Positions 1 through 11,323 of a stretch of DNA of 64,000 nucleotides are shown in pieces. The stretch's first letter is position 1; each line of letters starts with the position of its first letter. A model generated the notes under the pieces. The model did no database searches and was not told the origin of the DNA. It was given only the letters and a program-made list of their open reading frames with translations. Position numbers and translations under genes: made by a program. Source of the DNA: Phragmites australis (lineage: Eukaryota; Streptophyta; Magnoliopsida; Poales; Poaceae). The stretch lies in NCBI RefSeq assembly GCF_958298935.1, contig NC_084923.1:37044501-37108500 (forward strand). The letters run 5' to 3'.

Positions 1-585
1 CTGACTGGCAGAAATTGGACAACTCGGAGTATCCGGGCCAACACAGATACTCCGGGTAGCCCGACTCCGGGGCAACATGTTAGGGTTTGAGAGATTCAAC
101 CATAGCATTGCAAAAACCGTGGAGTATGTGTTTCTAGGAAGGATATGGAACATATCTACTAAAGAAATCTGACTCTAAATAAAAGCATTGAGAGATCGGG
201 TGAATTGTTCTTGAGATACCTTTTTAAGGCAAACAATGCACTGATGGTTGATCCAGAGGGAGAGCCGGAGTATCCGGCCTAGGGATGAAGTTGACTTGAT
301 GAAGAACTCCCAAAACTCTTGGTGAAAACTTGAGATCGCCCAAGGGACCTTTCCACGGTGATAGGGGTGAAAGAGAAATTGGAGAGCTAGAATGAGAGGG
401 GAACTGCTCGGGGAGATAAATAAGCCTGGGTGATCCGGAGACTCCGGGTTCTATCAACTCAATAGAACCAACAGATCACAGAGGATGTCCAGAATTCGGA
501 CACTCCAGTTACTAGAACTCGACAGAGATAGAATTTTGAGCTGAGATTCGATGAGGGATTTCGGGAGAAGGATTGTTGGACATAT
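1..585 (-). repeat. 3' LTR-like segment of Copia-1 (partial; inner boundary uncertain)
   Basis: It lies directly downstream of RNase H and carries two clusters of CCGGAGTATCCGG-like motifs (about 30-90 and 265-520) flanking a TATA-like AT stretch near 420. The 5' LTR at 9899-11215 has the same arrangement: motif cluster, leader, TATA box, motif cluster. Outside the motifs the two LTRs do not align by eye. The inner edge is a guess from a TGTCC at 584 on the minus strand. The outer edge is not in the window. Confidence 0.5.
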
Positions 586-768
586 AAGATCTTTTTGCTA
601 CTTTTGATCAGCCAACAAACAACAGTACATAACTATGATCACAAGTAGCAAGATATGATCAAAAGATCAAAGAATCAAATAATTTTTTATAATAGCAAAC
701 AAAGAGATTTTTGCAAAATTCTAGCCACCAAAACTATAAAACTAGAACAGTCAATTGCATGCAACATA

Positions 769-1898
769 TCAAGCTATGTTGCGAGAGTCGAGGATATTTA
801 GCTCATTTCTCAACTCGCAAAACATTTGCTCATCTAGTGGCTTTGTGAGGATATCGGCTAGTTGTTTTTCGGTTCTCACATGGCGAATATCGATATCACC
901 TTTGTTTGAGTGATCTCTCGGGTAATGGTGACGGATGTCTATGTGCTTGGTTCTTGAGTGTTGCACGGGATTGTTGGCTATTTTGATGGCACTCTCATTG
1001 TCACAAAAAAGTAGGACTTTGGTCATGTTGTAGCCATAATCTCTTAAGGTTTATGTCATCCAAAGAAGTTGAGCACAACAAGCGTCCGTGGAAATATACT
1101 CAGCTTCGGCGGTGGATAGGGCTATGAAATTTTGTTTCTTTGAAAACCAACACACAAAGAACCTACCCAAGAATTGACAAGTCCATGAGGTACTCTTTCT
1201 ATCCACATTACAACCGGTATAATCGGAATCTGAATAGCCGAAATTGTCAAAGGATGAACCTTTAGGATACCATAAGCCAAGGTGAGGGGTATGAACCAAA
1301 TATCTAAGAATTCTCTTAACGGTCATTAAGTGGCACTCTTTTGGAGCGGCTTGAAATCTTGCACACATGCACACACTAAGCATAATATTGGGCCTAGATG
1401 AACAAAGGTAAAGTAAATAACCAATCATGAAGTGATATATCTTTTGATCCACACCTTGCCATCTTCATTGAGATCAAGATGTCCATTAGCTTGCATAGGA
1501 GTCTTGATGGGTTTGGCATTCTCCATATCAAACTTTTTGAGCATGTCTTTGATACACTTGGTTTGACATATTAAAGTCCCTTCCTTTAATTGTTTGATTT
1601 GAAATCCTAAGAAGAACTTTAACTCTCCCATCATTGACATCTCAAATCTCTTGGTCATGATCCTACTAAATTCTTCACAAAAGCTTTTGTTAGTAGAACC
1701 AAATATAATATCATCAACATATATTTGGCAAACAAATAAATCATTATCAATATTCTTAGTGAAGAGAGTATAACCGGCTTTGCCTATTTCAAAACCTTTT
1801 TTGATAAGAAAATCCCTAAGATATTCATACCATGCTCTAGGTGCTTGCTTAAGCTCGTAGAGCGCCTTATGGAATTTATAAACATGATGAGGATACAT
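769..1898 (-). pseudogene. Copia-1 reverse transcriptase and RNase H (broken)
   Basis: Read from 1898 downward this is the C-terminal half of a Copia polyprotein. The RT segment has ALYELKQAPRAWY followed by the catalytic box YVDDIIFGS, with both aspartates present. The RNase H segment has YSDSDYTGCNVDRKST, ALSTAEAEY, and after a frame change the tail with CDNESAIKIANNPVQHSRTKH and ADILTKPL. These would copy the element RNA into DNA and degrade the RNA strand. A frame shift or stop near 1425-1452 separates RT from the RNase H part, and another break lies near 1030-1050. The stop codon is at 769-771. The N-terminal RT half (about 1900-2330) is recognisable only in pieces, with several frame breaks. 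Confidence 0.85.
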
Positions 1899-2331
1899 GA
1901 GATCCTCAAATCGGGGTGGTTACTCCAAATACACTAATTCAGAGATTGGTCCATTTGATATAACTTGAAATCATGGTGAGTAGCATAGGCAAGTAATATT
2001 TGAATAGACTCAAGCCTAGCTACAGGAGCATAAGTCTCACTAAAATCCAAACATTCGATTTATGTGAAGCCTTGAGCAACCAACCTTACCTTGTTTCTTG
2101 TCACGATCCCGTTCTCATCTTGCTTGTTGTGAAAGACCCATTTGGTGCCAATCATGTTTTGATTGGGTCTTTTCACTAATGACTATACTTCATTTCTCTT
2201 GAAGTTGTTGAGCTCTTCTTGCATAACCATCACTCAATCCGGATCATCAAGTGCTTCTTTTACTTTCAATGGTTCCAAAGAGGAAACAAAAGAGTAATAT
2301 TCACAAAAATTTGCAATTTTAGAACGAGTAG

Positions 2332-3470
2332 TTACCCCCTTTTGTATATCACTAAGGATGTATCCACCAGATGATCGCTTTGGATATTTTGATGAACTCT
2401 TGGATGTGGTACTTGGGATTGAGATTGTATATCTTCCACTTCATCATTATCAAGAAACTTATTAGAGTCATCACTAACTTGATCTTGATCTTGAGTTGAT
2501 GCTGATGGCTCCACTTGAGTTGATGAAGATAGTTGAGCTTGATTATTATTATCCATTTGTTGCTCTTGGGGTTCTTGAGACTTGATTTCACCAATTGTCA
2601 TCTTCTTGATTGCTTCGCTTGAAATTTCTTCATCACCTAAAATATTAGGATCAACTTGCTCTACTTGGGAGCCGTTAGATTCATTAAATATTATGTCACG
2701 CGTGATTTCAACACAACCGGAGGTTTTATTGAAGACACGGTAGGTGTAGGCATTTGATCCATAACCAAGCATAAAGCCTTTATCTACTTTAGGAGCAAAT
2801 TTGGAACTTTTGGCCTTTTTATTTAGAATAAAGTATTTGCTACCAAAGACTCTAAAGTAGGATACGTTAGGCTTGTTACCGGTTAGAAGCACGTAGGCAG
2901 TCTTCTTCAAAATCTTGTGAAGGTATAGCCGGTTGATGGCATGGTATGTAGTGTTGACGGCCTCCGTCTAAAATTGATCCGAGATCTTGTACTCATCAAG
3001 CATTATCCTTGCCAACTCTATGAGAGTATTATTCTTCCTCCCGACCCTATTTTGCTGAGGTGAGTAAGGTGCCGAGAACTCATACTTGATCCTTTCTTCA
3101 TCAAGGAATTCTTCAACTTATGTATTCTTGAATTCACTTTCATTGTCGCTTCTTGCCCTCTTAATCTTCACATCAAATTTGTTTTGAGCTCTTCTCACGA
3201 ATTTATTGAATATGGCTTGTGTTTCACTCTTATCATGCAAAAAGAATACCAAAGTGAAACGAGAATAATCACCACCAACAACCAAACCATATTTGTTACC
3301 ACCAATGATTATGTAGGCAATTGGTCCAAATAAATCCACGTGAAGGAGTTCCAATGCCCTTGTGATTGTCATTACATTCTTGGCGGGGTGAGGAGTTCCA
3401 ATTTGCTTTTCCGCTTGACAAGCACTACAAATTCTATCTTTCTCAAAGGAAATATTTGTTAGTTCTAGGA
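2332..3470 (-). pseudogene. Copia-1 integrase (broken)
   Basis: The zinc-binding tail CSACQAEKQIGTPHP is at about 3420-3375 and leads into the core, where HVDLFGP carries the first catalytic aspartate and ARSDNESEFKN carries the second aspartate and the following E. Downstream (2910-2332) is the integrase C-terminal region with FILNKKAKSSKF and KGFMLGYGSNAYTYRVFN, then a low-complexity Q/S-rich linker. Integrase would insert the cDNA into host DNA. A stop near 3118 and frame breaks at 2910-3110 make it non-functional. It lies between the protease and the RT, as expected for Copia. Confidence 0.82.
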
Positions 3471-3639
3471 TGTGCTCCCCTTTAGAAGTTTAGACAAATT
3501 CCTCATACCAACATAGGCTAGTCGGCGATGCCATAGCCAACCCATGCTAGACTTAGCAATCAAGCAAGTTTTAGACCTCATTTCATCCGTTGAAAAATCA
3601 ACAAGATAAAGTTTACCCAACCTAGGGTGAAAGCTATTG

Positions 3640-4276
3640 AGGCATCATCCGTTCTAGAGACGGTCACACACTCATTAGTAAAAAGACAATTGTAGCCAAT
3701 TTCACAAAGTTGTGATACAAACAACAAATTATAACAAAGAGATTTAACTAGCAAAATATTTGAAATAGAATGATAATTGGAAATAGCAATTTTACCTATA
3801 CCAATTACCTCTCATTTTCCATCATCACCAAAAATAATATTTTCATGTGGTCCTCCATCCTATTCAAATGATGAGAACATACTCTTTTCTCCAGTCATAT
3901 GATTTGTGCAACCGCTATCAAGCACCCAATTTGATCCACCGGAGGAGTATGCCTACAAAATAATTTTAAGCCTTTGTTTTAGGTACCCAAATTTGTTTGG
4001 GTCCTTTCATATTAGTCACAAGCACTTTTGATACCGACACATTCCTTTTCACAACACAATCCTTTGTGCGGGCACCAACATAAAGAGCAACCACTTTACT
4101 ATGATGATTTCTCTTAAGCACATAAGAAGAATAAAAGGTAGATTGTGGAGCATGGCCCTTGTGTTGCTTTGCTTGAGCGATGTGATCATCTTTCTTGCCT
4201 CCCTTGATGAACTTGAGGCACTCATTGCCATTGATCATTACATGCTCACTTAGCTTGCCTGTATACATATCAAAGC
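3640..4276 (-). pseudogene. Copia-1 gag C-terminus and aspartic protease (broken)
   Basis: From 4276 downward the reading frame encodes a conserved Copia linker with QSTFYSSYVLKRNHHSKV and GPKQIWVPKTKA. A stop follows, and then GGSNWVLDSGCTNHMTG (about 3945-3885), the Copia protease active site with an intact DSG. A further stop appears about ten codons after the active site. The protease would cut the Gag-Pol precursor. Upstream, the same gene resumes at 7864 on the far side of the inserted LTR: the protein segment ending in NRPNSILINHQED there precedes this one. Confidence 0.75.
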
Positions 4277-7200
4277 TGTCATGGCCCAGAATTTCCAAAA
4301 CATATAATTAAGTGCTAATGGATGTCATTAGCATTATTTGCTTGGTTTTGAGTAATTTTAGGCATGCAATTTTTAATTAAATAAATTGTAAAAATCAATA
4401 TTAGTTGATGCGTTGTTAAGCAACTCACCATATTTCTATACAACATAGGGTTGGAAACAATTTTAGAAATTAGTAGGTGCCTAGAGGAGAATATCAATGA
4501 ATTTTCCCAAATTTTTGGGAATTATTTTAAAGGCATAAAAATTAACACAAGTTAGAAAAGCTTGCCTCTTTGGAGAATTTTCATTTGAATTTGGTGCAAG
4601 CTTTTTGGGTCAAACAAGGTAAAATGGATTGTTCATGATTTATAGAAGCCAACAAAATTTGTTCCACAATTTTTAGACCACAGTAAGGCCTCCACCTTGA
4701 TAACCAAAGTAGTGAAGATATTTTTGCCTGGCGGTCACTGTTCATCGGCCCCACCTGTCATCCCCTTCGCTCAGGCAGCCTCTGCTTCCCCTTCTCCCGC
4801 TCTCACAGAGCAAGGCGGCGCCGCAAATCTTGACTTCGGTGGCCAGGCCACGTTGCCGGAAGCCGAGCACAGCGCCGTGTCCTTATCTTCCCCTCCCCGC
4901 CCTCTTCTCTCTCTCTCTCTGCTCCTTCTCTCGCGCGGCTGGAAATCAAAGCGCAGAGCACACGCACTGGCCGCCGGCCAAATCACCGCGCCGCCGGTGT
5001 TTTCCGCCGAGCCCGAGCAAGGTAGAGCACAGAGGGAGGTCGCCAAAGCCCTCCTCCGCCGTTTCCCCTCCTTCCCCGGTTGTTTCCCGCAAGGATTGAA
5101 GCCGTCCGCGCCTTCTTCTCCAACGGCGGCAGCCGAGCTCCGCCGTCCTCCGTCGACCCGCCATGTCCTCACTTCTCCGGCCCAACCGACTGCACGGTGA
5201 GCTTCCCCGTGCTCCTGTACACCTTATGCGCGCGCCGTTTTCTCTCTGTCCCGTCGCCGGCGCGGTGTTCCGCGGTGGTTGAATCGCCGCCGCCTCCCCA
5301 CGCACGCCGCCGGTCGGGCCGCCATCGAGATCGTCGGTCGGGAAGCGAGCCGTTAGCTCTACGCGCTCACATAGAACGTATTGGTGTGCTCGGCCGGGCT
5401 TATTGCGTCGCCGTTCGCCGTCGGCGTGTCAAAGCCGTGCCGCCGCCGTGCTAGTTTTGCCCTCGCCGCCGCTCGCCGTGCTCCGGCCGTCGCCGGCGTC
5501 GACGTGTGCCCCCACTGTGATCGCGTGCTCGCGCTAATGCCGTTTTTGCCCTCAGCCAAGCCGTGCAGGCTGCCGCTCGCCGCCGGCAGCCACCGCAAGA
5601 GCCGCTGGCCGTCCTCCAGTGGCGCGCGCGCAGCTGCCATGGCCGATTTTGACTTCGGTCAAGGGAGCCGGCCCCACCGGTCAGTAGCTGGGGCTGGGCC
5701 GGTGTCGGTAGAAAAAGGCGTGGGCCCATTTGAATATTAGAGAAAAATCGGAAAATGCGAAATTGGATATTTGTTTAATTGGTAAATCGGCTGATAGCTT
5801 GTATAATGCGTAGAAAAATGTATATAACTCCAAAATTCATGAAACCAGTTTTGTTAGGCTTATATGATCATTATCTACATGTTAAAAATACCAGCAGCCA
5901 TGAAATGTGTTCTGGGAATTATTGAATAAATGAAGCATGTTTAAGCTTTGATAATTCATAATTAAATCTTGGTAGCTCCAAAATCGATGAATCCAATTTT
6001 GTGAATCTTGCTAAATTGTTTCCTGATCAGTAAAAATATACACCCTCATGTTAAGCATAATTAACTTTCCAGTTTGGTTTAAGCTTTGGTTTATGCTTTA
6101 AAGTATTTCAGGAAATGTTTAAATGGTTAACGCTAATTGCAATTAGGAAATATTTGATGTTTTAAGCGCAAGGCATAATGCATGTCACCTCCGTTGTTGC
6201 ATGGCTTTCATACTCATCATTGCACGCGATTATTCTTTTAGGGAACTTCGACCCGGCGAACGAGGCTGTACCCGGAGGTTCCCGCAGTGGTGATCGTGAC
6301 TCGGGTAGCTGTGAGCAGCAGCTAGGGCAGCAAGGCAAGCATCTATCATATTGCACCGTGTCTACTTGAAAATTTAATATGTTATCTACGCTTATGTATA
6401 CATTGCATGTGTCGGGTTCCGAGTTGGGTAGAACCTATGCCTATGCATTCTTCCATTTCGGTCACGTGTCATGAGTTATTCCATTGGAGCCTAGTGGTGT
6501 CGTCGCGGTCTAATTTTAGTTCGCTATGCTTAGTGGTACTTAGGCTTTCCGGTAGAAGTCGACGACGGCGTCCACCGTTGTCGCGAGCCTAGGACTTATT
6601 ACTTGTTCACACTTATGGTTGTGTTGATGATGAGTCGGTTTGGTGAGTGGTGAGTTGAGACGAGGTGTGGGCGGTGTTAGGGGTGTCATCTGCTCACGAG
6701 GAGTCCTCAGGCAGTTCGGGGAGGGAACCCGGACACCGTAGACCGCTTGCACCGGTTAAGCACCGATCATCGGTGTAGTCGGCTTTAGCACATACCTTAC
6801 TCACCACATGCTGATATAATGGTAGGCGAGCCGATTACCTTCGCAGACGTGGTCATGTGGGCCTCGTCATAGACGGTGTGAGTCCGGTTTGAGTCCGGGC
6901 TTTTAGCGGTATTAGTTTGCTCGAGGAGTAGTTCTAATACCGTCTCGCCGAGCTATGGTTGATCCACATGGTTGGGCCTGGTTGGGAAAGGTTGTCACGG
7001 GTACCCCCTTGTGCGCATCTTAGCGGGTGGCACAAGCCGTATGGTCCCTGTGTCGTGTGGGTCCAGGAGTATCCCCCTGCAGGGTGTATAATCAGTTCGA
7101 ACTGCCGCGCTCTCGGTCATGAGCATCGCTATCGCTTATCTCCACCGAGCGACCATGTTTTGGTCGTAGAGTTTCGATGTGGGTTGTGGCATGGTTGGAT

Positions 7201-7863
7201 TGGGTTGGTTTGGTCGGTATGTGGTTGGTGGTTTGGTGGGAATGGTTTGCTTTTATACACTTGGTGTTCATATATCTGTTCTGATCAGTTGGTTGGCAGG
7301 GTTTGAGTCGGTGGGTGGTTAAGTCAGTTGCTTACACTTAGAGTCTAGGTTGCTTACCGCTTAATGAACTTAAACATGTCTTAATCCTTGCTACAGCTTT
7401 AAAAGCATGATCCTTGGAGTCGAGAATATATATACTCATACTGTGTAAGTCTTGCTAGTACCTTCGTACTAAGGGATGCTGCCCTTAAGTTGTTTTCAGG
7501 TCCGCAGGTTGGCGAGGAAGAGGCGGTGTTCGGCTACTTTGTGCCTGCCGATCAGGGTGGCGGGCAGGAGTAGCACCTTCTACTCCGAACTCCGGCGCTT
7601 TTGGTATGGAGCCTAAGGGCATACGGCTCCATACTCTTTTGTTGTATAGGTTTTCTTCCGCTGCATAGTTGTTGTTGTTCCTCTTTTGTTGTAAATTGTG
7701 GAAGCAGTTGCTTGTTTAATAATGGTAATCCAGTTTAATTATTTGCTCTCTATTAAACTGTGTTGTGATATTTGAGTTGGAAGGCATGTGTTCCGATCCT
7801 GGGCACAAAACACGTGCCGGGACTACCGGAATGGTATTCTGGTTAATCGTCGAGGTTGTGATT
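4277..7863 (+). mobile_element. Solo LTR, Gypsy type (Tekay/Del-like by length), inserted in Copia-1
   Basis: This 3.6-kb block separates two parts of one Copia gene and holds no transposon protein. It starts TGTCATGGCCCAG and ends near GAGGTTGTGATTA. It contains a GC-rich leader-like section (4730-5700) with a CT microsatellite (about 4905-4930), then AT-rich and mixed DNA. Its last 300 bp resemble the 3' ends of long grass Gypsy LTRs (from memory). I found no matching target duplication: the left flank is AAAGC and the right flank after 7863 differs. So either the right end is slightly deleted or my boundary is off by a few bases. Orientation is inferred from this end comparison. Confidence 0.55.
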
Positions 7864-9844
7864 ATGAATAATGATCCTCCTGATGATTAATTAGAATACT
7901 ATTTGGACGGTTCCTCACAAAAGCTAAACCCTCTCTTTTGCTTGTTATCTTTGGCCCAATGGTCTTGTATAGTGCATCTTTGGATTTATATGTTTTGATG
8001 CACTCATACTTAACCAAGACATTTAGCCTCTTATTTTTCTTTTTGTAAGGCTTGTAAAGATTCAATATTAGTGGCATAAGCATTTATATCAATATTGTAA
8101 CAACGAGAACAACCATTGCTAGTAAAAGCATTATAGAGTAAGGTTGCATCATTACAAGTAGGAGTGCTATTCTAGAGGGTATCAATTTGCATTTCAAGAG
8201 TTTTATGAGTTTTCTCCAAACATGAAAATTTCTCTTGAAGTGTCGAATTACTACTCTCAAGACTAGTAATTAAGGCATTGACCAAATTAAGATCTTTAGT
8301 CAATTTCTCAACTTTCTCCTTTTCTTTAGCAAGGATCTCCTTGAGTTCAAGGTTTCTCTTCTTTTCAAGGATGAGCAAGTCCTCTTGCTTCTAAAGGGTC
8401 TCCTTGTGACTCTCTATTGTTTTCTCGTGACTCTTTATTATTTCCACTAGCTCTTTCATTTTAGACATGATATTTTTACTTAAACCTTTAAGCATGTTTT
8501 TACTACCACTATCACTAACTAGGAGTTTGGGTTATAATTTTACCTTGCGCCCTTTCACCATAAGACACTTGTGAGTCTCATCGTCGCTCATGTCACCAAA
8601 AAGTGAATTTGTTGATGTAGAGGTGCGGATAGCAATGGTGGCGACTCCTTCATCATCAAAGTCGGAGTCGAAGTTGGAATCCCACTCCTCTCCAATGTGA
8701 GCTTGACCCGAGTACTTCTTCTGGTGGGTCTTATATTTATCCTTCTTAAAAGGCATGTCCTTCTTCTTATCCTTGTCCTTGCTCTACTTCTTGTTCGCAC
8801 AATTGGTAATGAAGTGGCCAACTTCACCACACTCATAGCAAACCCTCTTGGACGTTCTTTTCTTGGCATATCTCTCTTGTACTTGCTATAGTCACCCTTC
8901 TTCATCAATTTCTTGAATTTTCTTACAAAAAAGGTTATTTCTTCATCATTTGAGTTCTCATCTTCACTTGAGCTTGATTCTTCAATTTACTTGATCTTGC
9001 TTGCTTTGAATGCAACTTCTTTGTTCTTGGAGGTGAAGCTTTGCTTGACAAGATTTTTGACTTCATTTGCTTCCTCCTTCATAAGCTCATGCGCAAGAAT
9101 CCTCCCAAGTACATCACTTGGTGTGAGCCTCTTATAATCTCTTCTCTCTCATATGAGTGTGTGACTAAGGTGGGGTTTCTTGGTGCAAAATCTCTAAGCA
9201 ATCTCCTCACCACCTTATGATCATCAAGCACTTCACTTCCAAGCCCTCTAATTTTTATTCACTAGCACCATCATACAATAATACATAGCTTGGGTGTTTC
9301 ATCATCCTCCATCACAAATCTTCCCAACTTGCCTTAAAGCAACTCAATTTTTGATTCCCTCACATTTGTGGTGCCTTCATGTGAGACTTGGAGTGTATCC
9401 CATATTGCTTTAGCTTCCTCAAACTCATCCACTTTGTTGAATTTCTCGGGGCTAAAGGCACTAAGAAGAACATTTGTAGCTTGAGCATTTCGATGAATGC
9501 TTGTTCTTGTTATGATGTGAGTTCGATGTCTTCCGTCGGAATATCGAGATCTACACACACAATCTTCCAAATGCTCAGATGGAGCGAGATTAGATGCATC
9601 TTTATCTTGTGCCTCCAAGCGGCGTAATGTATGCCATCAAAGAACGGCGCACGCCCGAAAGGTATGAAGATGAAGTTGTTAGAAGGAGAATTTAATTTAC
9701 TATAATCAAAACCAACTTCGACTCCCTTCTATCTTTGGAGCCAATTGTTGTTGAAGCATCGCTCGAATCGATGGGCCTCCTTGAGCCATCACCCAAAATT
9801 TCACCCTTTGGACTCTTCGGGCTCTTCTCCCCCGATGCCAACAT
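7864..9844 (-). pseudogene. Copia-1 gag (nucleocapsid, broken)
   Basis: The likely start codon is at 9844-9842, 40 bp after the primer-binding site. A UBN2-type gag segment with SAFSPEKFNKVDEFEEAKAIWDTL and SHEGT lies at about 9500-9340. A CCHC zinc knuckle of the form C-YE-C-GEVG-H-FITN-C is at about 8850-8800. A lysine/glutamate-rich coiled coil with LELKEILAKEKEKVEKL follows at 8378-8172. The last part (8083-7864) ends in GLAFVRNRPNSILINHQED, where the solo LTR interrupts it. Gag would form the virus-like particle. Several frame changes and stops lie between 9850 and 8500. Confidence 0.78.
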
Positions 9845-9883
9845 CTTTAAATCCTCCAAGCGGTGAAGCTTTGTAGGAGGTTA

Positions 9884-9896
9884 GGCTCTGATACCA
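9884..9896 (-). other. Copia-1 primer-binding site (initiator Met tRNA type)
   Basis: The minus strand reads TGGTATCAGAGCC two bases after the LTR end, the usual Copia primer site complementary to the 3' end of initiator Met tRNA. It fixes the LTR edge and the orientation of the element. Confidence 0.88.
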
Positions 9897-9898
9897 AT

Positions 9899-11215
9899 TG
9901 AAATGTACGTGATGTCACCTAGAGGTGGGTGAATAGGTGTTTTCTGAAATTTAAAACTTCGCAGTTGATTACTGAATCCGGATACTCCGGGTTATACAGA
10001 ACCCGGATACTCCGGGCTTACCCGGATAATTCGGATAAAACAGGAAATCAAAACTTATGAAATTTTGAGCAAATCTAAATGAGTATATAAGTTACCACAT
10101 GTTCTAAGAGAAGCCTAAATACCTTATCACCAATAACCTGTAGTCACACGCACACAAGCAAGATCGAAAAAATCCCCAAAAATCAACTAGAACCAGTGAA
10201 TGTGCAATAAAGTAAAGTAGATAAGGATTTGTTCCTGAAGTTCGACCACCTCACAAAGAAGTGCATACATTTCCGTTGCGGAGCTCACAAAGAGCCGGGT
10301 CTCTCTTAACCCTTTCCTCACCCAAGCGATCACAAAGATCAAGCTAGTGTTCTTACTCAAATCAATGCGTAATACAAACTTCCTGAGGCACTCCAGAAGC
10401 TTGGGTGCTCTCCGGATGAATGTCTTGCCATCTAGGAACTCAAAGCTCCAAGAGTAAAGAACGCGAATCAAAAACTTAGCGATGACCTCAAGTGCTCAAA
10501 AATGGATTTTAGCTCTCTAGCACTCAATCTCACTTCCCAAACCCTAATCTCCAAATATTGCAAAAATAAAAGCTCTAGAGGAGTTAGGAGGGCTATTGAA
10601 AGGCTCTAAATGATTTCGTCCACAAGTGGTTTAGTAGCAAATGAAGGAGGGGGTGAGGGGTATTTATAGCCCACTTCAAAAACTAGCTGTAATTGTGCAT
10701 TTTGTACTGACCCGGTGACTCCGGCCACATACCAGACTCCGGAGTATCCGGGCTAACCCGGAGACTCCGGGTTAAGCTCTCAAGATCAAACCAAGACTCT
10801 CTGCTGGAGTCTCACCCGGAGACCCCAACCTACTGATCAGAGTCCAGAGTATCCGGGCTAACCCAGAGATTCCGGGCTCAGACAACAAAAGTTTTTTTCC
10901 CGATGTCCGTGGGTGATTGTGTTTCTCAACTTTTGGTTCTAAAAGGATACTTTGAGCCCTGAGACACCTTCAAGATAATTAACACGCATCCATCTTGATA
11001 GTATGGCTATCTTGAACTCAAATTTAAAATAAAATGAATTAAGGCATATTGAGTAACTATATGCCGCTTCTCTTTTCTTTTTGAGGGACGCCAACGTCTC
11101 TTAACTTATCCAAAGGGACTTAAAACCTATTCATAACTTTAGCAAACCCATTAGTCCCTTAATCATTTATCATCAATTAGCCAAAACCCACATAGGGGAC
11201 CTAGATGTACTTTCA
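9899..11215 (-). repeat. Copia-1 5' LTR
   Basis: On the minus strand it begins TGAAAGTACATC at 11215 and ends TACATTTCA at 9899, so it has TG...CA ends. The length is 1317 bp. A TATA box TATAAATA lies at 10668-10661. Two clusters of a near-palindromic motif (CCGGATACTCCGGG and variants) flank the transcribed part, at 9965-10035 and 10708-10885. The right end meets CAAGC and low-copy DNA, which also exists as an empty site in copy B near 58779. Confidence 0.85.
10661..10668 (-). promoter_or_regulatory. TATA box of Copia-1 5' LTR
   Basis: TATAAATA on the minus strand, in the middle of the LTR between the U3 motif cluster (10708-10885) and the leader. The position suits the U3/R border. Confidence 0.7.
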
Positions 11216-11323
11216 CAAGCGTATATACCCTACTGGGCTTGCATGCATATGGTAGGTATTGGTCGTTGGTGGTTAGTTCTGGTGGGGGGAGCGGTTTGTT
11301 AGGATGCATGCGGTGTTGGGCAT

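Larger units (their letters stand above)
1..11215 (-). mobile_element. Copia-1: decayed Ty1/Copia LTR retrotransposon, 3' end cut by the window edge
   Basis: On the minus strand the order is 5' LTR (11215 to 9899), Met-tRNA-type primer site, gag with a CCHC knuckle, protease, integrase, reverse transcriptase, RNase H, and LTR-like DNA at the window start. Protease, integrase, RT and RNase H in that order is the Copia arrangement. Long LTRs and a gag with a coiled coil suggest the SIRE/Maximus group (inference). The coding region is broken by stops and frameshifts and by a 3.6-kb LTR insertion at 4277-7863. CAAGC (11216-11220) may be one copy of the target duplication; the other lies outside the window. 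Confidence 0.85.

Noticed and set aside
4697..5200. 167-residue plus-strand open frame in GC-rich DNA
   Set aside because: Low-complexity Ala/Pro/Ser content with overlapping open frames on both strands; it lies in the leader-like part of a solo LTR.
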